Source of the DNA: Reichenbachiella versicolor
GTDB lineage: Bacteria; Bacteroidota; Bacteroidia; Cytophagales; Cyclobacteriaceae
Direction of reading: 5' to 3'
Assembly (NCBI RefSeq): GCF_003171675.1
Contig: NZ_QFZQ01000001.1
Location: 372,001 to 436,000 of the forward strand
Length of the DNA stretch: 64,000 bases
Below are positions 53,263 to 62,656 of the stretch, in pieces. The notes under the pieces were generated by a model that worked only from the letters and a program-made list of their open reading frames with translations, was not told the DNA's origin and did not search any database. The position numbers were made by a program, and so were the translations under genes. Position 1 is the stretch's first letter. The number at the start of each line of letters is the position of its first letter.

Positions 53263-54654
53263 ATGCTCAAGCGACGAATACAACCCATTGAAGGCCTTAA
53301 AGCTTTTGTTCATGATCTTTTTGATTTACACGAGGATAAACAACGAGAAACCAAGACCATAGAGGATATTAGTAAAGGAGTAGAATTCAAAGGAACTAAC
53401 CTTTGGATTCTAATCTTTGCGATTATCATAGCATCAGTCGGTCTCAATGTCAATTCAACAGCAGTAATCATTGGAGCAATGTTGATTTCTCCATTGATGG
53501 GACCCATTATGGGAATTGGGCTAGGAGCAGGGATCAATGATTTTGAACTTATTAAAAAAGCCTTTTGGAACCTGAGTGTAGCAGTTACCATTAGTATACT
53601 CACTTCAGCTATTTATTTCTGGGTTACACCATTGCATGAAGCGCAATCAGAACTGTTGGCGCGAACCAACCCCACACTTTGGGATGTGATGATCGCTTTT
53701 TTTGGAGGATTGGCTGGTATTATAGCTGGATCTAGAAAAGAAAAATCAAACGCTATTCCAGGAGTGGCTATTGCTACTGCATTGATGCCTCCTTTATGCA
53801 CTGCAGGCTACGCTTTGGCAAACATGAATTGGTACTTTTTTCTAGGTGCATTCTATTTGTTTTTTATCAATAGCGTTTTCATCACATTCGCTACTTTCTT
53901 GATAGTTAGGTTTCTTAATTACCCTAAGAAGAAATTTGACGACCCATCTACAGAGACACATGTCAAACGATTGATCGCATTCTTTGTAGTATTAACGACT
54001 ATACCTAGTGTGTATCTAGCATATCACTTGGTGCAAAAGACACTTTTTGAGCAAAATGCTAGAAAGTTTGTTTCAGCAGAATTTAGTAATTGGGAGGAAA
54101 CAGAAGTGATCAATAAAGATGTATATTATAGTGCCGATAGTAGTGCTATTGAGGTTACTTTGTATGGTAGGCCTTTAAGTGCTGAACAAGTGAAGGATAT
54201 CGAACGCCAACTACCGATTTTCAATCTTGGTAATGCTAATTTGGTCATTCATCAAGGGTACAAAGAAGAACTGAATTTCGACGCAGAATTTGCTGAGATG
54301 AGTTCGAAACTGAAAGTTGATATCATTGAAGACTTATACAAAGACAACAAAGAGCTCATAGCTTCTAAAGATAAGCAAATAGCCTTGTTAGAAAAGGAGC
54401 TCATTAAACGAAAATCTACCATTTATCCAGTAGAGGCGGTAGCTGCAGAGATGCAGATACATTACTCTTCACTCACCGAACTTGCAATCTCCGACGTAGT
54501 AAGAAGAAGTTTGATTGACAGTACTATGGATACTGTAGCCATTGCAATGGTTAAGTTCAAAAAGCCAATTCGAAAGTCTGAGAAAAACAAAATGCAAGAT
54601 TGGTTGAGAATAAGATTAGATAGAAGCCAATTGGAAGTGTTAGAGGTTAAGTGA
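53263..54654 (+). CDS. DUF389 family membrane protein
   Basis: 463 residues. The N-terminal half contains five or more TM helices with the family motif G-A-M-L-I-S-P-L-M-G-P-I-M-G-I-G-L-G and P-P-L-C-T-A-G-Y-A-L. The C-terminal half (about 265-463) is soluble, with a coiled-coil part (K-D-K-Q-I-A-L-L-E-K-E-L) and a BON-like alpha/beta tail. The family is uncharacterised. Tight coupling to the TerC gene suggests a shared role in ion handling or envelope stress. Confidence 0.87.
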   Translation: MLKRRIQPIEGLKAFVHDLFDLHEDKQRETKTIEDISKGVEFKGTNLWILIFAIIIASVGLNVNSTAVIIGAMLISPLMGPIMGIGLGAGINDFELIKKAFWNLSVAVTISILTSAIYFWVTPLHEAQSELLARTNPTLWDVMIAFFGGLAGIIAGSRKEKSNAIPGVAIATALMPPLCTAGYALANMNWYFFLGAFYLFFINSVFITFATFLIVRFLNYPKKKFDDPSTETHVKRLIAFFVVLTTIPSVYLAYHLVQKTLFEQNARKFVSAEFSNWEETEVINKDVYYSADSSAIEVTLYGRPLSAEQVKDIERQLPIFNLGNANLVIHQGYKEELNFDAEFAEMSSKLKVDIIEDLYKDNKELIASKDKQIALLEKELIKRKSTIYPVEAVAAEMQIHYSSLTELAISDVVRRSLIDSTMDTVAIAMVKFKKPIRKSEKNKMQDWLRIRLDRSQLEVLEVK

Positions 54655-54840
54655 GGTTTTAATTCTATTAGAAAATAAAAAGTTGATTAAGGTACCCACT
54701 TTTTTAGCAGTGAAGCAAGTATTTGATTTACAATATTGCTCCAGATTGGATTAAATTAGAAACTATAGAATAGTTGATATTCTTGATCAGATCCGGCAGT
54801 AACTCATTTATTTTGAATGAAATAACCTAGTTTATTCAGT

Positions 54841-55695
54841 ATGAAACAAATAGCCTTATTCATTCTTAGCATATTGACTACGCTTGCAGTAGATGCTCAA
54901 AAGAAGACATATCTAGATGCGAACAGAATACAGTCTTCACCAGAAAAAGCCAAGTACTATAGATTGATAACTAAAGAAAAAGACCTTAATAGAGTTAGAG
55001 TACTAGAGTATTTAGTTGATGGTAATAAGTTATTCACTGACTATCTCTACTTAACCAAGAGTATGCAAGTAAAGGATGGGGCTTATAAAACATACTATCC
55101 TAACGAAGGTAACTTGAGAGATCAAGGAATCTACAAGGAAGGTAAGCAAGTTGGTTTAAAAACTGAGTTTTATTCATTCGGTGGTAAAAAAGCACAATAC
55201 GAATTCAAAGAGACTGACAGATATTGTATTCAGTATTGGGATAAACAAGGAAAACCAAAGCTGCAAGATGGAAACGGTACTTTCTCTGAAAAAAGAGAAA
55301 AGGATGGAGTGGAAATTTATTACGAATACAAGAATCATAAACTCTATTGTAGCTATGAATTATTGGAAGATGGGCAGAAGCTCTATCATTCTACAGAAGT
55401 AAAAGCGATATATAAAGGAGGAATGCCAGCTTTCTATCGGTTTATTGGTGAGCGCATGATTTATCCTAAAGCAGCTAGAAGGCAAGAAATAGATGGGGTA
55501 GTTTTTGTCAAGTTTAATGTCAATACTGATGGGCACGTTGACTATATATCTATTGTCAAAGGTATTCATGTTGATTGTGATCGAGAAGTCAAAAGAGTTG
55601 TGTCTATGACAATGGCGAGTTGGGTACCGGCAATGCATAATGGAGAAAAGGTAAAATCAACTTTGGTATTTCCGGTGGTTTTCAGGTTGAATTAA
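54841..55695 (+). CDS. Secreted MORN-like / TonB C-terminal-domain protein
   Basis: 284 residues. A signal peptide ends near residue 19 (V-D-A-Q). The middle has three or four MORN-like turns (Y-Y-P-N-E-G-N-L-R-D-Q-G-I-Y-K-E-G-K, G-K-P-K-L-Q-D-G-N-G). The C-terminal ~85 residues are a TonB_C domain: Y-P-K-A-A-R-R-Q-E-I-D-G-V-V-F-V-K-F-N-V-N, then W-V-P-A. Similar MORN-TonB proteins are common in Bacteroidota and usually not part of an ExbBD complex. Confidence 0.85.
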   Translation: MKQIALFILSILTTLAVDAQKKTYLDANRIQSSPEKAKYYRLITKEKDLNRVRVLEYLVDGNKLFTDYLYLTKSMQVKDGAYKTYYPNEGNLRDQGIYKEGKQVGLKTEFYSFGGKKAQYEFKETDRYCIQYWDKQGKPKLQDGNGTFSEKREKDGVEIYYEYKNHKLYCSYELLEDGQKLYHSTEVKAIYKGGMPAFYRFIGERMIYPKAARRQEIDGVVFVKFNVNTDGHVDYISIVKGIHVDCDREVKRVVSMTMASWVPAMHNGEKVKSTLVFPVVFRLN

Positions 55696-55727
55696 GTTCT
55701 GTTTCTTTTAATTATTAATATAATTCA

Positions 55728-56015
55728 ATGTTTATTATCAATTTGAAATATAAAACTGAGTTGGCGAAGGTTGATCAGTATTTAGATGAACATGTTACAT
55801 TCCTAAATCATCAATATGAACAAGGTAACTTTCTTGCTTCAGGAAGAAAAGTTCCTAGAACTGGTGGTATTATCTTATCTAATGTTGAGTCTTCGCAAAA
55901 AATAGAACAAATCATTGAGCAAGATCCTTTCAAAATAAATGATTTGGCTGACTATGAAATTATTGAATTTGTTCCTTCTAAAACTGCAAAAGAGCTGAAA
56001 TTCCTTCTGGAATAA
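55728..56015 (+). CDS. YciI-like protein
   Basis: 95 residues, standard length. It has the dimeric alpha/beta pattern of YciI: strand Y-K-T-E-L, helix containing H-V-T-F-L, G-N-F-L-A-S-G-R-K-V and the D-P-F motif (E-Q-D-P-F-K), with the histidine of R-x3-H-type members replaced by E-H-V-T. No catalysis is proven for most members. It follows the TonB_C gene by 32 bp. Confidence 0.85.
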   Translation: MFIINLKYKTELAKVDQYLDEHVTFLNHQYEQGNFLASGRKVPRTGGIILSNVESSQKIEQIIEQDPFKINDLADYEIIEFVPSKTAKELKFLLE

Positions 56016-56289
56016 GTTTATTAGATAGTAAGGCATGGTTGATTCTTTGAGTAACGTGTATTATTTCAAATTTGGCCTGGGATGAGATTGTTTTTAAAGT
56101 AACTATGTTGGTTGTGCTTTACACAGTAATGTTCTTCTAAACCCTATTTGAACTTTGATCTAATTTTATTCGTTTTGTGATAAGCCTGTAGGATTTCAAT
56201 CGTCTCATTATGAGAGTAGCAATAGTATAATATTGCTTGAAATTACTTTTTCCTCAGGTTAAAAACCTAAGAAAGTAGCATTTGATTCT

Positions 56290-56691
56290 ATGGGGAAAAG
56301 AGCAATAGTAAGGGTTCTAAGCGAATACAACATACTTTCTGTGGACTTTCAAGAGTATCAAACTTTACAAGAGTTCAAGGATGTAGTTGAATATGAGTTC
56401 GAATTGATAGCACAGTATAAAATCAAGAAGGCGCATATAGATATTAGAAGAGTGAAGACCTATCCTGAAGGAGTTAAAGATTATATCATTAAGGAGTGGT
56501 TCCCAACGGTCAACAAGTTAGGCTTGGAGTATATAGCTTTCGTTCAACCATATGATATAAGAGGGCAGGTAGATATGTTAGCAGTTCACATGGAAATCTA
56601 CGAAAGCTCAAAAATGGAGATGTATGAAAATATCTATATGGTGCATTTTAGTGATCCTACGAGTGCCTTAAACTGGTTGTTAGGTGTTTGA
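56290..56691 (+). CDS. STAS/SpoIIAA-like small protein
   Basis: 133 residues, no signal peptide. The alternating strand and helix order, with a central I-D-I-R strand, W-F-P-T-V-N-K-L-G-L-E-Y-I-A-F and the F-x-D-x3-A-L-N-W-L ending, resembles SpoIIAA-like or STAS-fold proteins common in Cytophagales. The assignment is by pattern only. A hairpin AGGTT/AACCT lies just upstream of the start. It is convergent with the regulator gene (24 bp between ends). Confidence 0.65.
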   Translation: MGKRAIVRVLSEYNILSVDFQEYQTLQEFKDVVEYEFELIAQYKIKKAHIDIRRVKTYPEGVKDYIIKEWFPTVNKLGLEYIAFVQPYDIRGQVDMLAVHMEIYESSKMEMYENIYMVHFSDPTSALNWLLGV

Positions 56692-56715
56692 TTTTTTTTG
56701 AGGTAGTTAGCGTGG

Positions 56716-58467
56716 TTAAATACTATTCAGAAATTCAGTTAAATTAACTTCTGTATCCAGATTCATTTTCTTTCGAATTCTATATCTAGAGGTAAATACA
56801 CCTCTCTCAGATATACCTAGTAGATACGCCATTTCTTTACTAGAAAAGTTGAGTTTGATCAGAGCACAGTGCTTAAGGTTCGTGCTACTGAGTTCTGGAT
56901 ACTTTTCACGAAGGGTATCATAGAAACCTTCGTTGACTGAAGAAAAGCGTTGATTGAACTCTTCCCATATTTTAGTGTCTCCTTTTTTTAGTGCGCGTAT
57001 TAAAGATTTTGCTTCTTTGTCTTCGGGGTATTTTTTTAAGATCCCACCCGCTTTTTCAAGCATCTCCTCTTTCTCGATCAAGAGTAAAGTATAAGACGTA
57101 AGCTCTTGGTTTTTTAGCTCCAATACTTCCTTATTGTGCTTGTCTTTCTCTTTAGATTTTTTCTTGGTCTCTAGCTGCTTACGTTTCATCTTTCGGTACA
57201 GGTAGTATAATCCTAGTATCGAAACCATTGCAAATACAACGATCAAAATAATTCGTAGCCTTAAGATAGATTTTTCAGATTCCGCAACAGAGAGCTTTTG
57301 TTTTATTAGTTCTTTTTCTTTTCGTTCAAGCTCCTTAAGGTAAACATTGTTTACATCTACTAGGTCACTATTTCTCGAACTTTTCACACTGTTCCATTTT
57401 TCAGAAAGGTCTTTTAAAGCTCTCAAAGAATGGTACGCAGCTTTATAATTCTCTAGCCTGAATTGAATTTTTGATAATCTATTGTAGAGAAATAGTTTTT
57501 GTCCTAATTGGCTTTGTAACTCATCAATAGTGACAATTGATTTTTTATAATATTTGACTGCTAGAGCTGGTTTATCCTGCTCATAGATAGAAGCCAGCCT
57601 AGAGTAAATAGCTATTAGAGGTACAAGTTCGCCGTTTGTATACTCTCCTTTAGCTCTATGGTTTTCATAAAACTCTTTTAAAGGCATCAGAATTGATTTA
57701 GCCTCTTTAATCTTTTGCTGATGTATCAGTATACGAGCTTCTGCAATTAGGACATTTCCGAAATGAAGTGGGTTGGGATTTACTTCTTTAGAAATTTGTT
57801 TGCAACTGTCGATATACATTAATGCAGAATCGAATTTCTTCAAACTTATACTAATCAAAGACATATCGTGATAGCCTTCAATTAGTGCTATTTTTTTCAT
57901 ATTACCCGATCTTACTGATTCCTTGAGAAGGACCAATGCCTTTTTTTGATACTCAAGAGCTTCATCAAATTTTCTATAGGTGCGGTAGACACGAGATAAG
58001 ATATTGAGGTTTTCGTATTGGAGTACGGTGTCTTGTAGAGCTTGAGAAAGAATAAGTGCCTCTCCAGTATTTTCTATAGCATCTATACGTTGTACCAGTC
58101 TTAGGTTAAGGTCAGACATTTTTTGTAAGCATTGGACTGCCAGTGTTGTGTCTTCAGTATCTATGGCCTTTTTATATAGATCATTGAATAAAGCAAGTGC
58201 TGAATCAGGATGGTTTTTACTGATTTGTATGTTTTCCTGAAATGACTTTTTAAGATTGATATCTTTTGCTTCTAATAAGAAAGAGCCCCCTATTTTGAAC
58301 AATAAAATTAGAAGAATACCTCTAAACGGTGATCTTAAGAGGCTTTTAGTTATTCGTTTTGAAGTGTAGTACGATAGGCTTTTGTTCGGAGATAACAAGC
58401 CCGTTTTGGTCTGGTGTATTTTTGGTGTAGTGTGTTTTTCGTTTTTCAAAAGTGCGCGGGTATACAT
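56716..58467 (-). CDS. Membrane-bound TPR sensor with C-terminal HTH (transcriptional regulator)
   Basis: 583 residues from the ATG at 58465-58467; a TTG four codons upstream is also open. A hydrophobic segment (about 50-66) directs the following TPR region (about 75-385) outside the cytoplasm. A second TM helix lies at about 403-425, then a basic coiled coil and an HTH of LuxR type at about 524-573 (N-F-S-S-K-E-M-A-Y-L-L-G-I-S-E-R-G-V). This TPR-TM-HTH layout is common in Bacteroidota and is thought to couple an envelope signal to transcription without a kinase. It is divergent from the sulfatase genes and is the likely regulator of that locus. Confidence 0.82.
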   Translation of the reverse strand: MYTRALLKNEKHTTPKIHQTKTGLLSPNKSLSYYTSKRITKSLLRSPFRGILLILLFKIGGSFLLEAKDINLKKSFQENIQISKNHPDSALALFNDLYKKAIDTEDTTLAVQCLQKMSDLNLRLVQRIDAIENTGEALILSQALQDTVLQYENLNILSRVYRTYRKFDEALEYQKKALVLLKESVRSGNMKKIALIEGYHDMSLISISLKKFDSALMYIDSCKQISKEVNPNPLHFGNVLIAEARILIHQQKIKEAKSILMPLKEFYENHRAKGEYTNGELVPLIAIYSRLASIYEQDKPALAVKYYKKSIVTIDELQSQLGQKLFLYNRLSKIQFRLENYKAAYHSLRALKDLSEKWNSVKSSRNSDLVDVNNVYLKELERKEKELIKQKLSVAESEKSILRLRIILIVVFAMVSILGLYYLYRKMKRKQLETKKKSKEKDKHNKEVLELKNQELTSYTLLLIEKEEMLEKAGGILKKYPEDKEAKSLIRALKKGDTKIWEEFNQRFSSVNEGFYDTLREKYPELSSTNLKHCALIKLNFSSKEMAYLLGISERGVFTSRYRIRKKMNLDTEVNLTEFLNSI

Positions 58468-58864
58468 TTGATTTTTCAATTATACACAAAAAAGACATTG
58501 AAGAATCACGGTTTGATGTCTTGTGTTAGGAAATTAAAAAGTTCGTTGAGGTAAGGGTGCGTTATCTGAGTTACTAGTCATCAGAAATCTTATTACCATC
58601 TGCACATTGGAAATAGAATGAATGCACCTCCTCTTCGGCTTTTTAATCTTAACTACTAAAACACCTCATCATTTACTACTTTAATTTCTCTCTGTTTGTT
58701 ACAAAGAATGTATAAGGGAAGAATAAATATTAGAGTCTTAATCTTTTCCTGATCAAAAACTGAACTTCTCAATATCTGTCAAAATAGCCCTCACAATCAC
58801 GGTTTTTTGAATGAATGTAATATGAAGTGACTACCTAACTTAGATTACCAAATGTTAGAAGAGA
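58468..58864. promoter_or_regulatory. Divergent regulatory region between the regulator and sulfatase genes
   Basis: 397 bp without a gene, between divergent start codons. An 11-bp perfect direct repeat, AATCACGGTTT, lies at 58504-58514 (near the regulator) and 58795-58805 (60 bp before the sulfatase ATG). It could be an operator pair, but this is inference. No clear -7/-33 element was found. Confidence 0.4.
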
Positions 58865-60319
58865 ATGATACGATTGAATAAGACCATTGCCTTTTTACTC
58901 TTGTGGGGAGCTATTGTTGGAGTCGCAGCAGGTCAAAAACAACCCAATGTGATAGTGTTTTCATATGATGACCTACGACCAGAGATCGGAGCTTATAATA
59001 GTGATGAAGTAATCACTCCAGCACTAGATGCCCTTGCTGGAGATGGTGTTAGGTTTAACAATGCTGTAGTAAGTTACCCTCTTTGTTTGCCCTCAAGATC
59101 ATCCATGCTCACTGGTATTCGATTTGACAACAAAAATTTTGTAAGAAATGAACCAGTTCCAGAAGGTATGCGAAAAAAAGACTTTCTGTATTTGTCAATG
59201 TTGGGGATGCAAACTACTTGGCCTCAAGTATTACGAGAAGCAGGGTACTGGACAGCTACCAGAGGTAAGCTTTATCATGGAAATGTTCCCAAAGGACATA
59301 AGAAGTACTGGGACATACCGGGCTCGACTTACAGCGATCCGGGGCCATATCGAGTAAGTTCAGAGCTACTCAAAAAAGTAGTCGATAAAGGAGGTGTACA
59401 AAAGGACGTAGATAAAATGATGTCTGGAGGAAGTGGTCCAGGAGCCTTGGCATATCTATCAATAGACTGCGATGATAATGAACTTCACGAAGGAGCAGTA
59501 GCCGATGATGTTATTGATTATTTATTGAACAAAAGAGATAAATCTAAACCTTTTGCTATTTGCGCAGGCTTTAGTCGACCACATTTACCTTGGGTAGCAC
59601 CTAAGAAGTACTTTGACATGTATCCAGAAGATGCTGGCAAATTGGCTCCAGTACCTGAAGGAGTCAAAAAGGTCATACTAAAAAAAGATTATCGACCTAT
59701 TAGTTCCAACCTATGGAATGAAGGGCTAAGTGATTCGGAAGCCAAGAAGTTGATAAGAGCATATATGGCTACCACCACCTATGCAGATACTCAAATGGGG
59801 CGAATAATAGATGCACTGAAAGAGTCAGGAGAGTATGACAATACCATTATCATCATGTGGGGAGATCACGGCTATCACTTGTCAGAGCATGGATTGTGGC
59901 AAAAGAATAAGGACTATTTGGTAAGTAACAGATTCCCATTAATTATCAAAGCTCCAGGTATTAAAGGAGGAAAGCAAAGCAACCGAATGGTTCAGAATAT
60001 TGATATATATCCCACTTTGATGGCACTGACAGGTGTGAAAAAGCCAGAAGATGTAAAATTTCACGGTCATGATCTGACACCATTATTGAAGAACCCCAAA
60101 GCAAAATGGAAATATGATGCAAACTATACCTGTTGGGGACATCGTGGAGTAGTTACAGAGCAGTACAGGTTTACAGATTTTGGTAAAGGAGTTTACGAAC
60201 TGTATGATCTGACTATTGATCCAGAGGAGTGGAATAACCTTGCTAATCAACCTAAGTACGCTGATTTGGTTAAGGAATTTAAATACAAGTCTGATCAAGT
60301 AGTATGGAATAAGAAGTAG
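58865..60319 (+). CDS. Secreted sulfatase (FGly type, S1 family), iduronate-2-sulfatase-like
   Basis: 484 residues. The signal peptide ends near residue 23. Metal-binding D-D is in S-Y-D-D-L-R-P; the activation motif C-L-P-S-R-S-S-M-L-T-G (Cys74) marks the cysteine converted to formylglycine. Later W-G-D-H-G-Y-H-L-S-E-H-G-L-W-Q-K supplies the second metal site and the catalytic Lys/His. The D-D-L-R-P start and G-Y-H-L-S-E-H-G-L-W are typical of the iduronate-2-sulfatase-like group in Planctomycetota and Bacteroidota. A periplasmic location fits. Substrate cannot be fixed from sequence. Confidence 0.92.
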   Translation: MIRLNKTIAFLLLWGAIVGVAAGQKQPNVIVFSYDDLRPEIGAYNSDEVITPALDALAGDGVRFNNAVVSYPLCLPSRSSMLTGIRFDNKNFVRNEPVPEGMRKKDFLYLSMLGMQTTWPQVLREAGYWTATRGKLYHGNVPKGHKKYWDIPGSTYSDPGPYRVSSELLKKVVDKGGVQKDVDKMMSGGSGPGALAYLSIDCDDNELHEGAVADDVIDYLLNKRDKSKPFAICAGFSRPHLPWVAPKKYFDMYPEDAGKLAPVPEGVKKVILKKDYRPISSNLWNEGLSDSEAKKLIRAYMATTTYADTQMGRIIDALKESGEYDNTIIIMWGDHGYHLSEHGLWQKNKDYLVSNRFPLIIKAPGIKGGKQSNRMVQNIDIYPTLMALTGVKKPEDVKFHGHDLTPLLKNPKAKWKYDANYTCWGHRGVVTEQYRFTDFGKGVYELYDLTIDPEEWNNLANQPKYADLVKEFKYKSDQVVWNKK

Positions 60320-60576
60320 GTATAAAATCTAAATGATGAAGTATTGAAGTAGTGCTTATTAATGTTAGTATATACTTAGTAGAGAGAAAAAAAACGCATA
60401 AATAGGGAGGGGGATTGTTTACCTCTTTTTGTTGATAAAAACTCTCTGCAATTTGATCCAGCAGAACTTAGCTTAGTCATGGATGTTAATCCAATATTAG
60501 TTCGCATTTCGTAACAGAGAGATTTAGAGAGTGCAGTTAAAATTGAACTAATTCTTGGTAAATAGAATTTATAAAA

Positions 60577-62436
60577 ATGATGAAGACTAACATAGTACTT
60601 TTATTGATGTGTTTAGGCCTGTTTTTAACGAAGTCGGTCAACGCACAGAAAAAACAACCTAACGTTTTATGGATATTGACTGATGATCAACGTTACGACG
60701 CTATTCCTGCATTTAATAAGATGCTACACGGTAGAGCGGAAAGCGCATTAGGGTATGTCGAATCACCGAATGTCGATAAGTTGACAGAGATGGGAACTAC
60801 TTTCATCAATACCTTTTGTCAAGCTCAGGGATGTGCACCGTCTAGAGCTTCAATGCACTCAGGTCGCTATCCATTTAGATCGGGTATATATCAGTTTGAG
60901 TATTTTAATAATAACACTGATAATTCTTATCCGATGCTGCCGGAAGAAATGTCCAAGTTAGGATACCAGACTTTTCATATTGGTAAACTCGGCGTGAGGA
61001 TCAGAACGCTAAAAGATGGCAAACCTTCGAATTATGATCTCTATGAAACAGATGTGAGCTTCAAGCTTTTAGCTACTGATATGATCCCTGAGTGGGGTAA
61101 GTATCCACTGCTTAGAGAAATTGAAGGAATTAAACTCAAGAAGCCAATTAGGAATGTGGTATACCTAAAGGATGCTGACGGTAAGGTGTATTATCAATCC
61201 AAGCAATTAGAGGAAGAGAACCCCCAGTTTGCAGGGATGGCTCAGGAAGCATACGACCGATACGGCTTATTCTTTAAGTACAACAACGAAAAAGGACAGC
61301 CTTTGACTCCTTTCAATTCAGGGATATTGGCAGGTGAAAGTCCTCAGCCAGCTGGTAAAACGCGTGACGGTAATTATACAGAAGGGTTTATTAAATTTTT
61401 GAAATCAGAGAATGAAAAGTTTAAGATGGGAAGTAAGTCTTTCGATGGTGTAGATACCTCAAGACCGTTATTTGCTCATATTGGCTATGACTTTCCACAT
61501 ACACCTGTATTGCCACCAAAAGAATATAAAGATCGATTCGCAAAATACGATTATAAGATTCCAGAGCTGACGGATGAAGAATTCAAAAAGATGGCTAAGG
61601 CATTTCAAAAAAGAGTAAAGAGAAGCTATTCCGATAATTTTACAGATGAGCAAAAACAGTTAATGGTAAGGGATTATTATGCTTTCTGTGCTTACGGAGA
61701 CGCTTTGGTCGGTAAAGCTGTAGATGAGTTTATTTCCTATAGTGAAAACAAAAAACAGGAATGGATGATAGTCTATGTATGTGGTGATCATGGCTGGAAG
61801 TTGAACGAACATGGTTCGATAGCAAAGAATACACCTTGGGAGATGGACAGTCACAATCCTATAGTAGTAGTGTCATCCGATAAGAAGAAATTTCCAGCAG
61901 GTAAAGTAGTCAGAGACTTTGCAGAGTTCGTAGATATCGCACCGACCATATTGACAGCGGGAGGGGCTGATATATCTAATGATCAATTCAATCATTTAGA
62001 TGGGCTGGACCTTCAAAAAGTAGGTTCGGGTAAAGCAGTATCTAGAGACTACGTGATAGGAGAGAGTCATCATTCCATTGGCCCTAGAGCCTATATCAGA
62101 ACTAAAGACTATATGTTCTCAGTAAAAACTCGGCCCAACTCAAAAAGAGGTCTGAATATGAATTGGGCGATGAGTGCTAGTTACGAAGAACTAGATCCAG
62201 CACTCTATCATACTACAGTAGATCCAAATGAAATCAATAATGTAGCTTTCGATTCGAAGTATGAAGACATCGCGATGGAAATGAAAAAGAAACTGCTAGA
62301 CATAGTAATAGGAGATGGAAGAGCAGAAATCAACTGGGGAGGTGATAATTTTGGTAAGAATACCAAAGCCATCGGAACTGAAGTCCATCGAAACAATACG
62401 AAACCAGGAGCTCACGACTACAAGCTGAAGCTTTAA
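60577..62436 (+). CDS. Secreted sulfatase (FGly type, S1 family)
   Basis: 619 residues. The signal peptide ends near residue 24 (V-N-A-Q). T-D-D-Q-R begins the metal site; C-A-P-S-R-A-S-M-H-S-G (Cys86) is the formylglycine motif; V-C-G-D-H-G-W-K-L-N-E-H-G carries the second half of the site. The protein is long for the family, with insertions at about 150-220. It differs clearly from the first sulfatase, so the two probably cut different sulfate positions of one polysaccharide. The 257-bp gap before it shows no clear terminator. Confidence 0.92.
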   Translation: MMKTNIVLLLMCLGLFLTKSVNAQKKQPNVLWILTDDQRYDAIPAFNKMLHGRAESALGYVESPNVDKLTEMGTTFINTFCQAQGCAPSRASMHSGRYPFRSGIYQFEYFNNNTDNSYPMLPEEMSKLGYQTFHIGKLGVRIRTLKDGKPSNYDLYETDVSFKLLATDMIPEWGKYPLLREIEGIKLKKPIRNVVYLKDADGKVYYQSKQLEEENPQFAGMAQEAYDRYGLFFKYNNEKGQPLTPFNSGILAGESPQPAGKTRDGNYTEGFIKFLKSENEKFKMGSKSFDGVDTSRPLFAHIGYDFPHTPVLPPKEYKDRFAKYDYKIPELTDEEFKKMAKAFQKRVKRSYSDNFTDEQKQLMVRDYYAFCAYGDALVGKAVDEFISYSENKKQEWMIVYVCGDHGWKLNEHGSIAKNTPWEMDSHNPIVVVSSDKKKFPAGKVVRDFAEFVDIAPTILTAGGADISNDQFNHLDGLDLQKVGSGKAVSRDYVIGESHHSIGPRAYIRTKDYMFSVKTRPNSKRGLNMNWAMSASYEELDPALYHTTVDPNEINNVAFDSKYEDIAMEMKKKLLDIVIGDGRAEINWGGDNFGKNTKAIGTEVHRNNTKPGAHDYKLKL

Positions 62437-62478
62437 AGAAATAGAAATGATGAAAGTCATTCTATCAATTGTTAATAA

Positions 62479-62504
62479 TAGCCTCGAGTTTATACTCGGG
62501 GCTA
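62479..62504 (+). terminator. Hairpin after the second sulfatase gene (weak terminator)
   Basis: An 11-bp stem TAGCCTCGAGT/ACTCGGGGCTA (one T-G wobble) with a TTAT loop lies 42 bp past the sulfatase stop. The stem is strong but no T run follows, so rho-independent termination is uncertain; it may instead stabilise the 3' end. Confidence 0.45.
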
Positions 62505-62656
62505 ATTGACTATATTACTAAAGTCACTTTCAATATCTAGATAGAATGATATTGAAAGAAGTAAATCACCCATTCTAATTTCAAAAAATATATCATTTCA
62601 AACTGATGGTAAGGTTTGGAATATGAATGACTAGTAAACCAAAAAAAGCATACCCC

